This document shows positions 34,239 to 43,222 of a DNA stretch of 64,000 nucleotides, one piece after another (position 1 is the stretch's first letter; each line of letters opens with the position of its first letter). Below the pieces are notes generated by a model. It worked only from the letters and a program-made list of their open reading frames with translations. It was not told the DNA's origin and did no database searches. A program made the position numbers and the translations under genes. The DNA is from Bacteroidota bacterium (GTDB taxonomy: Bacteria; Bacteroidota; Bacteroidia; UBA7662; CANHCV01): assembly GCA_947459245.1 (NCBI GenBank), contig CANHCV010000004.1, positions 1 to 64,000 of the forward strand. Reading direction: 5' to 3'.

Positions 34239-35090
34239 ATGAAGAAGTTCTTTTTTGGAATGGCAATTTTGGGAAGCATCGCTTCGTGTTCCGAAATTCC
34301 ATTACCCTATGATCAATCGAAAGGTAGTTTGAAAGATACCACTTATGTTGGTCCTGTAGAATCGCCTCAGTTAAGAAATGTTTTGGTAGAAAAGTCAACC
34401 GGAGTTCAGTGCAATAATTGCCCGAAGGGCGATGCTGCTATCAAGCTTTTTGATTCCATTTATCCGAATAGAATTGTTGCGGTAGGAATCCATAACGGTT
34501 TTCTCGCCAATCCACATAAAGCTGGTGAGGACACCTTGAAAACCCAATTTGGAGAAGACATCATTACTTATTTAGGGTTCCAAGCACAACCTTCTGCAGG
34601 CATCAATCGACGTAAATTCGATTCTCAACCCAACTTGTTGGTGGCCCTTCCTTTTTGGAAAAATTTGGTCGATAGCCAACTGACCACTTCAACGCCCATC
34701 AATCTTTCTTTGGGTCAAATTTCTTACAATGCCTCCAATCGAACGGTTACGTTTGCCATCACAGGGAAGTTTACCCAACCCGTTTCTGGTGCACTGAATT
34801 TGAGTGTAATGGTGGTGGAAGATAAAATTGAAGCCGAGCAAAAAATGCCTGATGGCACTTACAACTCCACCTACGAACAAGAGCACGTTTTAAGAACCAT
34901 GTTTACACCTGCTTTGGGTACCCCATTGAACCTGCCCGATCAAAATGCGGGAAGGGTGTTTACCAAGGTTTACGAGGAATCGCTTCCCGCCAAAATAAAA
35001 CCGGAAAATGCTAAATTGGTGGTATTTATTCACCGAAGCAGTCCCGGACAAACCGAAGTGCTTCAAGCCATTCAAGCCAAACTAAAATGA
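34239..35090 (+). CDS. Omp28-related lipoprotein with CxxC motif
   Basis: A 283-residue lipoprotein with signal MKKFFFGMAILGSIASC. The region after it contains VLVEKSTGVQCNNCPKG, a thioredoxin-like CxxC motif (CNNC) at the start of an otherwise Omp28-like domain (TFAITGKFTQPVSGALNLS and ENAKLVVFIHR). Omp28-related proteins are outer membrane or surface lipoproteins of Bacteroidota of unclear function; a thiol-exchange role is only suggested by the motif. It sits in an operon between the DUF6029 barrel and a flavoprotein, overlapping the latter by 4 bases. Confidence 0.78.
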   Translation: MKKFFFGMAILGSIASCSEIPLPYDQSKGSLKDTTYVGPVESPQLRNVLVEKSTGVQCNNCPKGDAAIKLFDSIYPNRIVAVGIHNGFLANPHKAGEDTLKTQFGEDIITYLGFQAQPSAGINRRKFDSQPNLLVALPFWKNLVDSQLTTSTPINLSLGQISYNASNRTVTFAITGKFTQPVSGALNLSVMVVEDKIEAEQKMPDGTYNSTYEQEHVLRTMFTPALGTPLNLPDQNAGRVFTKVYEESLPAKIKPENAKLVVFIHRSSPGQTEVLQAIQAKLK

Positions 35091-36322
35091 AATCCCTCCC
35101 GCGGATAGCCATCATTGGTGCTGGTCCGTCGGGTAGCACGTGTTCATTTTTTCTATCTCGATTTCAAATTCCCCATGTTCTAATTGATGCCGCTGAATTT
35201 CCGCGCGATAAAATATGCGGAGATGCCATCAGCGGAAAAGCATTGCATATTCTTCGGAAAATGGACTCCCAAGCAGTGGAAGATCTCCATTCAAAAGCCG
35301 GGTTTACCGATACTTGGGGGATTTCATTCACTGCGCCAAACGGGAAAAAGCTCGATATTCCTTTCAAAAAAGATAAAAAAGAAGATGATTTGCCAGTTGG
35401 ATTCGTTTCCAAGAGGTTGGATTTCGATCATTACTTATTTCAGAAAGCGCAATCAACTTTTGCTCAGATTCGAACCAATACGTCCTTGGTAGGCATTCAA
35501 AAAGGTCCCAATGGTGTAGTTTTAGAATTGAAGAAGAATGGATTGATGGAAACGATGGAGGTAGATTGGGTGATCGGTGCCGAAGGTGAGCGATCCGTGG
35601 TTGCAAAGTCTTTAGCCGATTACCGAAAGGAGCCCCGACATTTTTCAGCGGGCATTCGGCAATACTGGAGAGGCGTTACCCAATGCCATTCAGAAAATTA
35701 CATTGAACTCCATTTTTTAAAGGATTTACTTCCCGGTTATTTTTGGATCTTCCCTATGGCGGATGGAACCTGCAATGTAGGTTTGGGAATGCGATCCGAT
35801 CGGGTGAGCAAAGGGAAGGTGAATTTGAAAAAAGAATTGGATCGAATCATTCAAGAACATCCCCAATTCAAAGATCGTTTTCAACAGGCCGAGGCCTTGG
35901 AAATGCCCAAAGGATGGGGTTTGCCGATGGGTTCCAAGCAACAAACCATCGCAGGAGACGGATTTTTACTGTTGGGCGATGCGGCTGCGTTGATTGATCC
36001 ATTTACCGGAGAAGGCATTGGGAATGGCATGAAATCGGGTTGGATGGCCGCCGAACTGATACGAGATTGTTGTGAAAATGGGTCATGGGCATCGCTTCCT
36101 TCGAGGTACCAGCAACGGGTTTACCGGAGTTTGGGCGATGAATTACGGGTAAGCGACTTTCTTCAACGGTCGTTGGATTTTCCCTGGTTATTCAATGCCG
36201 TTGTTAGGAAAGCAAATAATAGTCCGCTTCTGAAAGAAACGCTGATTTGCATGTTTGAAGATGTAGATCTCCGGCAGCAGTTGCGCAAACCCAAGTTTTA
36301 TTGGGATTTGTTGGTGAAATAA
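35087..36322 (+). CDS. FAD-dependent oxidoreductase, geranylgeranyl reductase family
   Basis: A 411-residue flavoprotein. The FAD-binding motif IIGAGPSGSTC is near the N-terminus, then FPRDKICGDAISGKAL, the GAEGERSVVAK segment, and GDAAALIDPFTGEGIGNGMKSG in the C-terminal half. This order is that of geranylgeranyl-reductase-like enzymes, which reduce isoprenoid chains of lipids, quinones or related molecules. The substrate is unknown. It overlaps the Omp28-type gene by 4 bases (ATGA) and ends 3 bases before a convergent gene; no terminator is visible between them. Confidence 0.84.
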   Translation: MKSLPRIAIIGAGPSGSTCSFFLSRFQIPHVLIDAAEFPRDKICGDAISGKALHILRKMDSQAVEDLHSKAGFTDTWGISFTAPNGKKLDIPFKKDKKEDDLPVGFVSKRLDFDHYLFQKAQSTFAQIRTNTSLVGIQKGPNGVVLELKKNGLMETMEVDWVIGAEGERSVVAKSLADYRKEPRHFSAGIRQYWRGVTQCHSENYIELHFLKDLLPGYFWIFPMADGTCNVGLGMRSDRVSKGKVNLKKELDRIIQEHPQFKDRFQQAEALEMPKGWGLPMGSKQQTIAGDGFLLLGDAAALIDPFTGEGIGNGMKSGWMAAELIRDCCENGSWASLPSRYQQRVYRSLGDELRVSDFLQRSLDFPWLFNAVVRKANNSPLLKETLICMFEDVDLRQQLRKPKFYWDLLVK

Positions 36323-36325
36323 CGA

Positions 36326-38263
36326 TTATTTTTTGGGAAGAATGAACGACCAGGGCTCTTTGAGTATGGTCCAAATGACGTGTCGAAAAAGCCCTGGTGT
36401 TTCTCCGAACTTGATTCCCCTGCTTCGCACGGCTACCAACATACTTAATCCAAAGCTGAAAACCACATTGATGGTAGCAACGCCAAGCACTCCCAAAACA
36501 AAATGCCAGATGTGCCAGTTGTTCGGCAATTGGTTATCCAAACTTTGAAATGCAACACCAATGTTTCCAAAAACAAAGGTTACGTGTCGAATATCGATGG
36601 GAAGACCGAGGATGAGTCCGAAGAAAGAAGCTGTTCCTAGGAAAAACCCTAGCGAGAAGTTACCCGCCAAGTTGCTAAGGTTGTGTTCAATATAATTGGA
36701 GATTTTGATGGTCCTTTTTACACCGAACAATTGCTTGAAAGCCAAACTGTTTTTGATCCTTGCCGGCAATCGGTCGTAGTTCATTTTGTTTTCTACAAAG
36801 CCGGCAATCAATCCCGACAGCATGAGGAAAACACCCGTAAGGATGGCATAAAAGAATAATCCCGATTCCCACGGGTGGTTGTTCTTGAGCGTAATTTCCG
36901 CTTCTTCAAGAGTTAACAAGGAACTTCCCGTTTGAATTTTCCATAAATATGCCCACAAATAAGCGAAAGGGCCTACCAGCATCAAATTCCCAATCAATGC
37001 AACCGTTTGGGTGCTCGAAATCCGCTTCACCAACCGGGTAAAATCTACCTTGATGTTTTCTAAACTTGAGTTTTTACGAATAGCCCCTGCCAAAGTACTG
37101 GCTGTCATGGAAGGTTGTTTGGTGGCAATGGTGAATCCAAATGTTTGAACTATGGTGAATCCTAGTCCATAATTGAAACTGAATAGCAATGCTTCAATGA
37201 GCGGTGGGGCGTGAAGAAAATGAAGCAAGGTTTTGGTTAGAACCATGATGGAAACGATAAATCCGCCTCCCATGGCAGCTTTTAGCATAGCGAACCATGC
37301 TTTTCTGCCAACCGCTATGAAATTTTCTCCTTTTCGCGAGGTTTGTTCAACAATTTTGTAGGCAAGCACATTCAGGGTGTCTTCCAACATGGGGCGAATG
37401 TGTTTTTTCTCAAATTCGTTTTTCAGAAGGGACTGAACCAAATGAAACATCGCCTCTTGGGCATTGGGATCTTTTGGTTGATGGTAAATAAGAAGCAGTT
37501 GGCGAATTCTAGAAATCTCCAATTCCATCCGCTTCAAGGTAAATGCCATTCGTAACGAAATTCCAAACTGGTCTTTGTGCCGTTGAAGTTGTTTCAATTG
37601 AAGTTCAACCTCGGCAATGTTTTCCCAAACCAAAATGTAATTGGGCTCCGTTCTACCTTCTTCGGTAAGGAAATGATGCATTTGGTGTTGAAGTTGCACC
37701 ATGGGAGAAAGAACTTCATTCTCAATTTTTAGTTTCTCGATAACTTCAGGCAATAGCCCTTCTGACGCTAAGCGAGTGGTTAAAATGATCAATGCGTCGC
37801 GAATTTCTCCCCGCATTTTTAAGCGGATGCCTTCAGGAATGGAGTCGAAAAATCGAAGTTTTTGGAACAATTCCCGGAGATTTCCGTGGGTAAATACGTG
37901 TTTTATGATCGCTCGATCTTTGGCAAGGAGGATTTTGGAAAGGTGGTCGTCCAAAGAGTTGGGCGAATACACGGGAGCAATGATTTTTGAACCAAAACGT
38001 TTGTTCAATTCCGACCAAAATCCTTCGTATCCAAGAATTCCATTTTGAGCGAATGCCCACTGAAATTCGGTATGGTCTAAAAACCAATGCATCATTTCGA
38101 GGAATTTATCCCTAGCGAAAGCATTGGTTTCTATTTCGTGAACAATTTTCTCCCATTGCAATTCTGCATTAACGCCTAAATGCAAAAAGCTCAGCATCTC
38201 CCGAAATCTTCGGTATTTGCCCATTCGGGGTTCGGTTAGAAAAACGGGTTGAAGCTGAATCAT
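36326..38263 (-). CDS. Membrane protein of the so-called site-specific recombinase (SpecificRecomb/Gcr) family
   Basis: A 645-residue protein. The first half (about 1-340) is soluble and helical, with a long amphipathic stretch; the second half has about six membrane helices, including ATKQPSMTASTLAGAIR, the family's best conserved segment, and LIAGFVENKMNYDRLP. The family name comes from an early report of a recombinase activity. Nothing here resembles a tyrosine or serine recombinase, and the membrane helices make a DNA recombinase unlikely. The ATG shares a base with the stop of the serine hydrolase gene. Confidence 0.78.
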   Translation of the reverse strand: MIQLQPVFLTEPRMGKYRRFREMLSFLHLGVNAELQWEKIVHEIETNAFARDKFLEMMHWFLDHTEFQWAFAQNGILGYEGFWSELNKRFGSKIIAPVYSPNSLDDHLSKILLAKDRAIIKHVFTHGNLRELFQKLRFFDSIPEGIRLKMRGEIRDALIILTTRLASEGLLPEVIEKLKIENEVLSPMVQLQHQMHHFLTEEGRTEPNYILVWENIAEVELQLKQLQRHKDQFGISLRMAFTLKRMELEISRIRQLLLIYHQPKDPNAQEAMFHLVQSLLKNEFEKKHIRPMLEDTLNVLAYKIVEQTSRKGENFIAVGRKAWFAMLKAAMGGGFIVSIMVLTKTLLHFLHAPPLIEALLFSFNYGLGFTIVQTFGFTIATKQPSMTASTLAGAIRKNSSLENIKVDFTRLVKRISSTQTVALIGNLMLVGPFAYLWAYLWKIQTGSSLLTLEEAEITLKNNHPWESGLFFYAILTGVFLMLSGLIAGFVENKMNYDRLPARIKNSLAFKQLFGVKRTIKISNYIEHNLSNLAGNFSLGFFLGTASFFGLILGLPIDIRHVTFVFGNIGVAFQSLDNQLPNNWHIWHFVLGVLGVATINVVFSFGLSMLVAVRSRGIKFGETPGLFRHVIWTILKEPWSFILPKK

Positions 38264-39393
38264 TAAAAATCAAATTCTCGTTCGCTGATATCAATGCCCA
38301 TCAATCGAAACATCTGAGCCATGTCCATGGGGCGGGTTTGATCGTTGTTGCTCAAAACAATAACGCACGCATTTCTTTTGGGGATGCGGAGGAAATTATT
38401 TTTAAAGCCGTTCCACCAACCGCGGTGGTAAACGATCCCACTTCCATCTTTAAAAAGTCGCCATCCCAAACCGTAGTCTTTTATTCCCTTCATTTCCGGA
38501 CTTCCTGCGTACATTTTCCGCTGAATCGAATCCGATAACAGAAAGTTGTTTTCTAAGGCAACGTGGAATTTCAGCAAGTCAAGGGCCGAGGCATAAATGC
38601 CTTTGTCTCCAACAATTCCATCAATCAATTTATCGTTTCGGGCATATTTTCCACTGAATCCGATGGCTGAATTTTCGGTTCTCGGTGCATATCCATTTCT
38701 GAAAATGAAAGAATTGTACATGCCAATGGGCTCAAAAATTTCCTGATCCACAAAATCTTCAAAAGGAGCTTGGGTAACTTGTTCAACAATGCAAGCCAAT
38801 AACGCGTAATTGGTATTGTTGTAACGGAAAAACTGACCGGGTTTGGTGTAGGGAGCGGGTTTCTTCTCAACCATGTACTGAACCAATTGTTCGTTGGTTA
38901 TGGGCTCGCCTCCATTGTAGCTTTTTGGAAGGAAATTCAGGTAATCGGGTAAGCCACTGCGGTGATTGAGAAGCATTTCTACGGTTACTTTGGGGTAGGG
39001 GATACCAGGAAAAAACTGGGGCAAAGTATCGGAAAGCGAAATAATCCCGCGTTCTACCAAGATCATCACCGCGGAAGAAGTAATGGTTTTACTCACCGAC
39101 GCCAATTGAAAGGAGGTGTTTAAATTCAAAGAATCCAAGGTTCTCCAATCGCGAACACCGTAAGAATTCCAAAATACCTGCCCATCGTTAAATAAAACAA
39201 CACTTCCATTGAAATGCCCCGACTGGTGCAATCGCTTGAAATACTGATCTATTTTTTGATGCGTTGCAGAATCAAAGGGTTGAAGCGAGTTTAAATAAAT
39301 GGTCTCAGGATGAAGCGGAACAGGTGGATCTCCCGCAAAACTGAATTGGGATAAGCAAAAAGCGCAAAGGAGTAAAAAGAATCTACAAAGCAT
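38263..39393 (-). CDS. Exported serine hydrolase, beta-lactamase class C-like
   Basis: A 376-residue protein with signal peptide MLCRFFLLLCAFCLSQFSFAG. The active-site serine is Ser99 in SVSKT (SxxK, Lys102); the second motif is YNNTNY (YxN), and the third is HRGWWNG in place of KTG. Class C-like serine hydrolases act as D-aminopeptidases, esterases or penicillin-binding proteins; the sequence does not tell them apart, and it should not be called a resistance gene. The stop overlaps the SpecificRecomb gene by one base. No clear TAnnTTTG box lies upstream. Confidence 0.85.
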   Translation of the reverse strand: MLCRFFLLLCAFCLSQFSFAGDPPVPLHPETIYLNSLQPFDSATHQKIDQYFKRLHQSGHFNGSVVLFNDGQVFWNSYGVRDWRTLDSLNLNTSFQLASVSKTITSSAVMILVERGIISLSDTLPQFFPGIPYPKVTVEMLLNHRSGLPDYLNFLPKSYNGGEPITNEQLVQYMVEKKPAPYTKPGQFFRYNNTNYALLACIVEQVTQAPFEDFVDQEIFEPIGMYNSFIFRNGYAPRTENSAIGFSGKYARNDKLIDGIVGDKGIYASALDLLKFHVALENNFLLSDSIQRKMYAGSPEMKGIKDYGLGWRLFKDGSGIVYHRGWWNGFKNNFLRIPKRNACVIVLSNNDQTRPMDMAQMFRLMGIDISEREFDF

Positions 39394-39502
39394 ACCACAA
39401 GAACGAGAAAAGCGCGCATTGAATCAATAAGCCATCTGCAAGTAGACGTTAAAATTCTCCTAAAATGGACAATTGCACAACCTCTTTTCAACAATGTTGA
39501 AA

Positions 39503-41398
39503 TTAGCGCATCAATCTTTTGATATCCATTTTGGAATTCCAGTGCCTTAAATACTCGTTTTTTAACGCTTCTTCAATTTTTTCAAAATTGCTTTCGGAAT
39601 AATTGAACACGTAATTTTTGTTTTTTCCTGGATTAGGAATCGGAACTCCTACCCAAGTTTTCCGACCGAGGAAAACGGAAAGTAGGTTGGTAAAAATGAG
39701 GTTTCTTCTTTTCGAAATTAGAAAATAAGGAAAAGTGAAGAAGAAAAAAAGGCAAATCAATAGGTCTAAAATTCGTTTGTTTCGTTGATTTGAGGGGGAG
39801 AAATAAGCCAAATTGAAATCTTTGCTGTACAATACCCCAGGTGTTTCAACCGATTGAGAGCCAATGATGAATGAACTTTCTTTGGGAACAATTTTGAAGA
39901 CGTATTTCTTTTTCAATTGCTCCATGCTTTGAATGATGCTAGTATTGGAAAGGGACGCGCCACAAAAAATGATTTGCTCCAGTTGTAAGTCAGATGCAAT
40001 TTTGGGTAGCTCAAGGAAATTGCCGAGGCCATGGGTTGCAGAAGAAGGATTGATGTAGCCTAAATAACGAATGGAGGAATTGGCTTTTTGAAGAAGGCCT
40101 AAAACGCGTTCAACTTCCATTTCCGAGCCAATCATGATGGTTCTTAAATCGGTTTGAGAATCGTTTTTCCATTGGCCTAAACCAATTCTAATCAACAGCC
40201 ATCGGAAGCCAATGAGGCCAATGCCTCCCACGAGTGCTCCAACCAACAACATTCCTCTCGAAAATCGAACCGACTCATCCAATAATCCGTAGGCAGCTAA
40301 CGTGATGGTTGTTCCCACGGCCAATCCTCGAAGCAATTTCCAAGGTTTGAACGGACGATCGTATCCTCCTGAAAAATACATCGAAAGCAACCAAACGAAA
40401 ATGTAAGCCGGAACAAATCCAAACAGAAAAACATCGGGGTAGCGAACCCCATCCATTTCTTTGATGTTTCGCTCCCAATATCCTTCTAAAAAATAAAAAA
40501 GGGTCCAAAGGAGCGAAAAATCGAACAAAGGGAGCAAGCTTTTTTGAATCCTGTGCGATAAATAGGCCCAAATGGCTTTGCCAATGATGGCCGGATAGAG
40601 CAAGGTGGAGAGGAGGAAGGCCTGCCCTTTGGTAAAGTACCTTTTTGCGAAAATGATCATGGCTCCGTAAAAGGCTTTTACATAACTATAACTCTCTTTT
40701 CGAGTACTTTCTCCTTTGTAGTGAATGATGGGGGTGTAGGGGAAGTAATGATTTTCGTAACCTGCTAATCGAATGCGATGCGACAAATCGATGTCTTCAC
40801 CGTACATGAAATAAGTTTCATCCAATAAACCTATTTCATCCAAGACCGATTTTCGCATCCACATGAAAGCACCGGCTAATACCTCTACTTTTTGGGGCAT
40901 GGTTTCCGATAAATTTCCGTGGTAATAGGCCCCAAAACGCGGATGTTCCGAAAATAATTTAGAGAGTCCTGTCATTTTGTAAACAGCAACCTCGGGCGTT
41001 GGTAGTCCTCGCTTGGATTCTGGCAAGTAAACGCCCGAACCATCCAGCATTTTTACCCCAAGTCCACCCAGTTTTGGATGCTCCTGGCAATAACTCAAAA
41101 TTTCTTTAAAACAATTTTCTGGTACAATCGTATCGGGATTAAGCAATAAAACCCATTCGCCCCTCGCCAAGCGAATGGCTTGATTATTGGCTTTGGAAAA
41201 TCCAACATTGTTCTGATTTGCAATGAGTTTAACTTGAGGGAATTGGAGTTTGATCCATTCCACCGACCCATCCGATGAGTTGTTGTCTACCACAAAAACT
41301 TCCGCTTCCAAATCTTGGGTAGCAGCAAAAACGCTTCTCAAGCACTGCTCTAGAAAGTATTTGACGTTGTAATTGACAATGACTACCGTTAGTACCAT
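39503..41398 (-). CDS. GT2 glycosyltransferase fused to a polyprenyl sugar-transferase-like membrane module
   Basis: A 631-residue protein. Residues 1-260 are a GT2 domain of rhamnosyltransferase type (VVIVNYNVKYFLEQC, VVDNNSSDGS, LLNPDT, GEDIDLSHR). Several membrane helices follow, then a Rossmann-like stretch starting LRTIMIGSEMEVERVLG that resembles the CoA_binding_3 region of WcaJ/WbaP sugar transferases. A last helix is NKRILDLLICLFFFF. The expected catalytic sugar-transferase core is missing or greatly diverged. I take the ATG at 41398, giving the usual GT2 start; a TTG at 41419 overlapping the yraN stop is the alternative. The substrate is unknown. Confidence 0.78.
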   Translation of the reverse strand: MVLTVVIVNYNVKYFLEQCLRSVFAATQDLEAEVFVVDNNSSDGSVEWIKLQFPQVKLIANQNNVGFSKANNQAIRLARGEWVLLLNPDTIVPENCFKEILSYCQEHPKLGGLGVKMLDGSGVYLPESKRGLPTPEVAVYKMTGLSKLFSEHPRFGAYYHGNLSETMPQKVEVLAGAFMWMRKSVLDEIGLLDETYFMYGEDIDLSHRIRLAGYENHYFPYTPIIHYKGESTRKESYSYVKAFYGAMIIFAKRYFTKGQAFLLSTLLYPAIIGKAIWAYLSHRIQKSLLPLFDFSLLWTLFYFLEGYWERNIKEMDGVRYPDVFLFGFVPAYIFVWLLSMYFSGGYDRPFKPWKLLRGLAVGTTITLAAYGLLDESVRFSRGMLLVGALVGGIGLIGFRWLLIRIGLGQWKNDSQTDLRTIMIGSEMEVERVLGLLQKANSSIRYLGYINPSSATHGLGNFLELPKIASDLQLEQIIFCGASLSNTSIIQSMEQLKKKYVFKIVPKESSFIIGSQSVETPGVLYSKDFNLAYFSPSNQRNKRILDLLICLFFFFTFPYFLISKRRNLIFTNLLSVFLGRKTWVGVPIPNPGKNKNYVFNYSESNFEKIEEALKNEYLRHWNSKMDIKRLMR

Positions 41399-41415
41399 AC
41401 CAACGTGCAAGATAT

Positions 41416-41805
41416 TCAATAATATTCAACGGGCACAAAAGCGTGTTCAAAATGTTCCAATTCCCATGCTTTTTCAGGATGGGTAATGATGGAAATTACA
41501 TCGAAACGAATTTCATCGGGATGGGGAAATTTTCGCAAATAATGCCGTGCAGCTTGGGTGATTTTGCGTTGCTTGAGCGAATTTACGGCCTTTTCCGGGT
41601 GGGCGTTTTTCCAAGGTTTTCTCGATTTTACTTCCGTGAAAACCAAGGTGTTCTGATCTTTGGAAACGAGATCAATTTCGGCAATGGTAGAGTAATGGAA
41701 GTTTTTTTGAAGGATAAGATGTCCTTTTTGCAGTAAATAAAGTTCTGCAAATGCCTCCGCCGAACGTCCTGTTTCGGTAGAGGCGTTTTTTTCCGTCTTT
41801 TTCAT
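41416..41805 (-). CDS. yraN: YraN family protein (UPF0102)
   Basis: A 129-residue protein of the restriction-endonuclease-like fold. It shows GRSAEAFAELYLLQKGH, then EIDLVSKDQNTLVFTEVKSR, the E-x-D-(x)n-E-V-K pattern of that fold, and QRKITQAARHYL. The family is widespread, but its function is unsettled; a nuclease or DNA-binding role is suggested by the motif. I chose the ATG at 41805, because the 12 codons further upstream overlap the divergent promoter region. It is followed by the GT2 fusion gene. Confidence 0.88.
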   Translation of the reverse strand: MKKTEKNASTETGRSAEAFAELYLLQKGHLILQKNFHYSTIAEIDLVSKDQNTLVFTEVKSRKPWKNAHPEKAVNSLKQRKITQAARHYLRKFPHPDEIRFDVISIITHPEKAWELEHFEHAFVPVEYY

Positions 41806-41807
41806 GG

Positions 41808-41815
41808 TAACTTTG
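41808..41815 (+). promoter_or_regulatory. Promoter -7 box of the thioesterase-yicC-gmk operon
   Basis: TAACTTTG matches TAnnTTTG, 16 bases upstream of the thioesterase ATG and only 2 bases from the divergent yraN start codon. Confidence 0.65.
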
Positions 41816-41831
41816 CACAAAATACAAAAAA

Positions 41832-42362
41832 ATGCTGGCACCCAAAAAACCGAACGATTCGTTCACGGTAATGAACGAAATGATTTTGCCGAACGACACC
41901 AACGTGTTAAACAATTTGATGGGCGGCCGTTTGTTGCATTTTATGGATATTTGCGCTGCCATCGCCGCCCAGAAACATTCCGGTCGAGTAGTGGTAACCG
42001 CATCGGTCGATTCGGTTTCTTTCAAAGAGCCCGTAAAACTGGGCGACGTTGTTACCCTCGAAGCTTGGGTTACCCGTGCCTTTACTTCTTCCATGGAGGT
42101 TTTCATTCGGGTGACTTGTGAAAACATCCCAACCCGAAGAAAAGTAAAGTGCAACGAAGCATATTACACGTTTGTTGCCGTGGATCAATTGGGTACACCC
42201 ATTGCTGTTCCTCCCATTCAACCCGAAACAGAAGAAGATCAACACCGTTTTGAGGATGCTTTGAAAAGAAGGCAACTTCGCTTGCTGATCGCCGGGAAAA
42301 TCAAACCGGAAGATGCACCCGAATTGAAAGAATTGTTTTCTCCAAAAACAGAAAACCTATGA
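41832..42362 (+). CDS. Acyl-CoA thioesterase, hotdog fold
   Basis: A 176-residue single-hotdog-domain protein hydrolysing acyl-CoA, of the YciA/BACH type. The signature MNEMILPNDTNVLNNLMGG and LLHFMDICAAIAAQKH include the catalytic Asp and the conserved Asn of this group, followed by SVDSVSFKEPVKLGDVV. The tail (after about 130) is charged. The role is probably CoA recycling. It is the first gene of a run with yicC, gmk, a threonine dehydrogenase and DUF2797, each overlapping the next by a few bases or nearly so. Confidence 0.88.
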   Translation: MLAPKKPNDSFTVMNEMILPNDTNVLNNLMGGRLLHFMDICAAIAAQKHSGRVVVTASVDSVSFKEPVKLGDVVTLEAWVTRAFTSSMEVFIRVTCENIPTRRKVKCNEAYYTFVAVDQLGTPIAVPPIQPETEEDQHRFEDALKRRQLRLLIAGKIKPEDAPELKELFSPKTENL

Positions 42363-43222
42363 TGCAATCCATGACCGGATTCGGTTCGGCGAGCGCCCAA
42401 ACGAAATTGGGAAAAGTAACGATCGAATTAAGGGCGCTCAATAGCAAACAAATGGATTTAACCATTCGCTTGCCTAAGGAGTTTTCTAATTTGGAAGCTC
42501 ACGTTCGGCAAGCCATTTCTGCCAAAAATCAACGTGGAAAAATTACGTGTTTGATTCATCTTGAATCTGATTCAAACGTTGAAGTGAGTCTGAATAAAGA
42601 ATTGGCAAACAGTTATTTAAATCAGCTAAAGAGTTTTGCGGATGGGCATTCGTTGAAGGAGGTCGATTACTTAAGCATCATTTCCCGAATGCCAGAAGTT
42701 TTTTCCGGACAACTTTCTTCCGATGAAGAAGATGAAGGAGTGTTCATCTCGGCGGTTCATGAAGCATGTGATTCCTTGAATCAATTTCGTTTTCAAGAAG
42801 GAATGGAAACCCAGAAAGCCATCACAAACAGTGTTCGAGAAATTCAATCCAATTTGCATCAAATTGAAGCATTGGATGCTGAACGCATTGCTTTGATGAA
42901 GGAAAAATTCGAATCCTGGGTGAAAGATCGCTTAACCAAAGCCGCTTTTGACCAGGAGCGATTTGAACAAGAACTGATCTATTACCTTGAAAAGTTGGAT
43001 GTTTCTGAAGAAAAACAGCGTTTGAATCAACACTTGAATTTCTTTCAGGAAAACATCAATGAACCGCAAGCTGGACGAAAATTGGGTTTTATTGCACAAG
43101 AAATGGGGCGCGAAATCAATACCCTGGGTTCCAAGGCAAACCATTTTGGAATTCAACAAAAAGTGGTTGAAATGAAGAATGAACTGGAGAAGATTAAAGA
43201 ACAAGTGCTCAATATTTTATGA
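42359..43222 (+). CDS. YicC family endoribonuclease
   Basis: A 287-residue protein starting MMQSMTGFGSA, the family signature. The C-terminal half ends in PQAGRKLGFIAQEMGREIN and TLGSKANHFGIQQKVVEMK, both characteristic of YicC-like RNases. YicC of E. coli takes part in small-RNA turnover. Pairing with gmk in the next gene (4-base overlap) is the usual arrangement. ATG at 42359 overlaps the thioesterase stop; the second ATG three bases later is equally possible. Confidence 0.91.
   Translation: MMQSMTGFGSASAQTKLGKVTIELRALNSKQMDLTIRLPKEFSNLEAHVRQAISAKNQRGKITCLIHLESDSNVEVSLNKELANSYLNQLKSFADGHSLKEVDYLSIISRMPEVFSGQLSSDEEDEGVFISAVHEACDSLNQFRFQEGMETQKAITNSVREIQSNLHQIEALDAERIALMKEKFESWVKDRLTKAAFDQERFEQELIYYLEKLDVSEEKQRLNQHLNFFQENINEPQAGRKLGFIAQEMGREINTLGSKANHFGIQQKVVEMKNELEKIKEQVLNIL

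Noticed and set aside
36326-38263. Reading this gene as a mobile-element recombinase
   Set aside because: Membrane helices, lack of tyrosine or serine recombinase motifs and no flanking repeats argue against a mobile element despite the family's name.
38263-39393. Beta-lactamase resistance gene
   Set aside because: Class C-like motifs are shared by many non-resistance serine hydrolases, and the third motif is HRG, not KTG.
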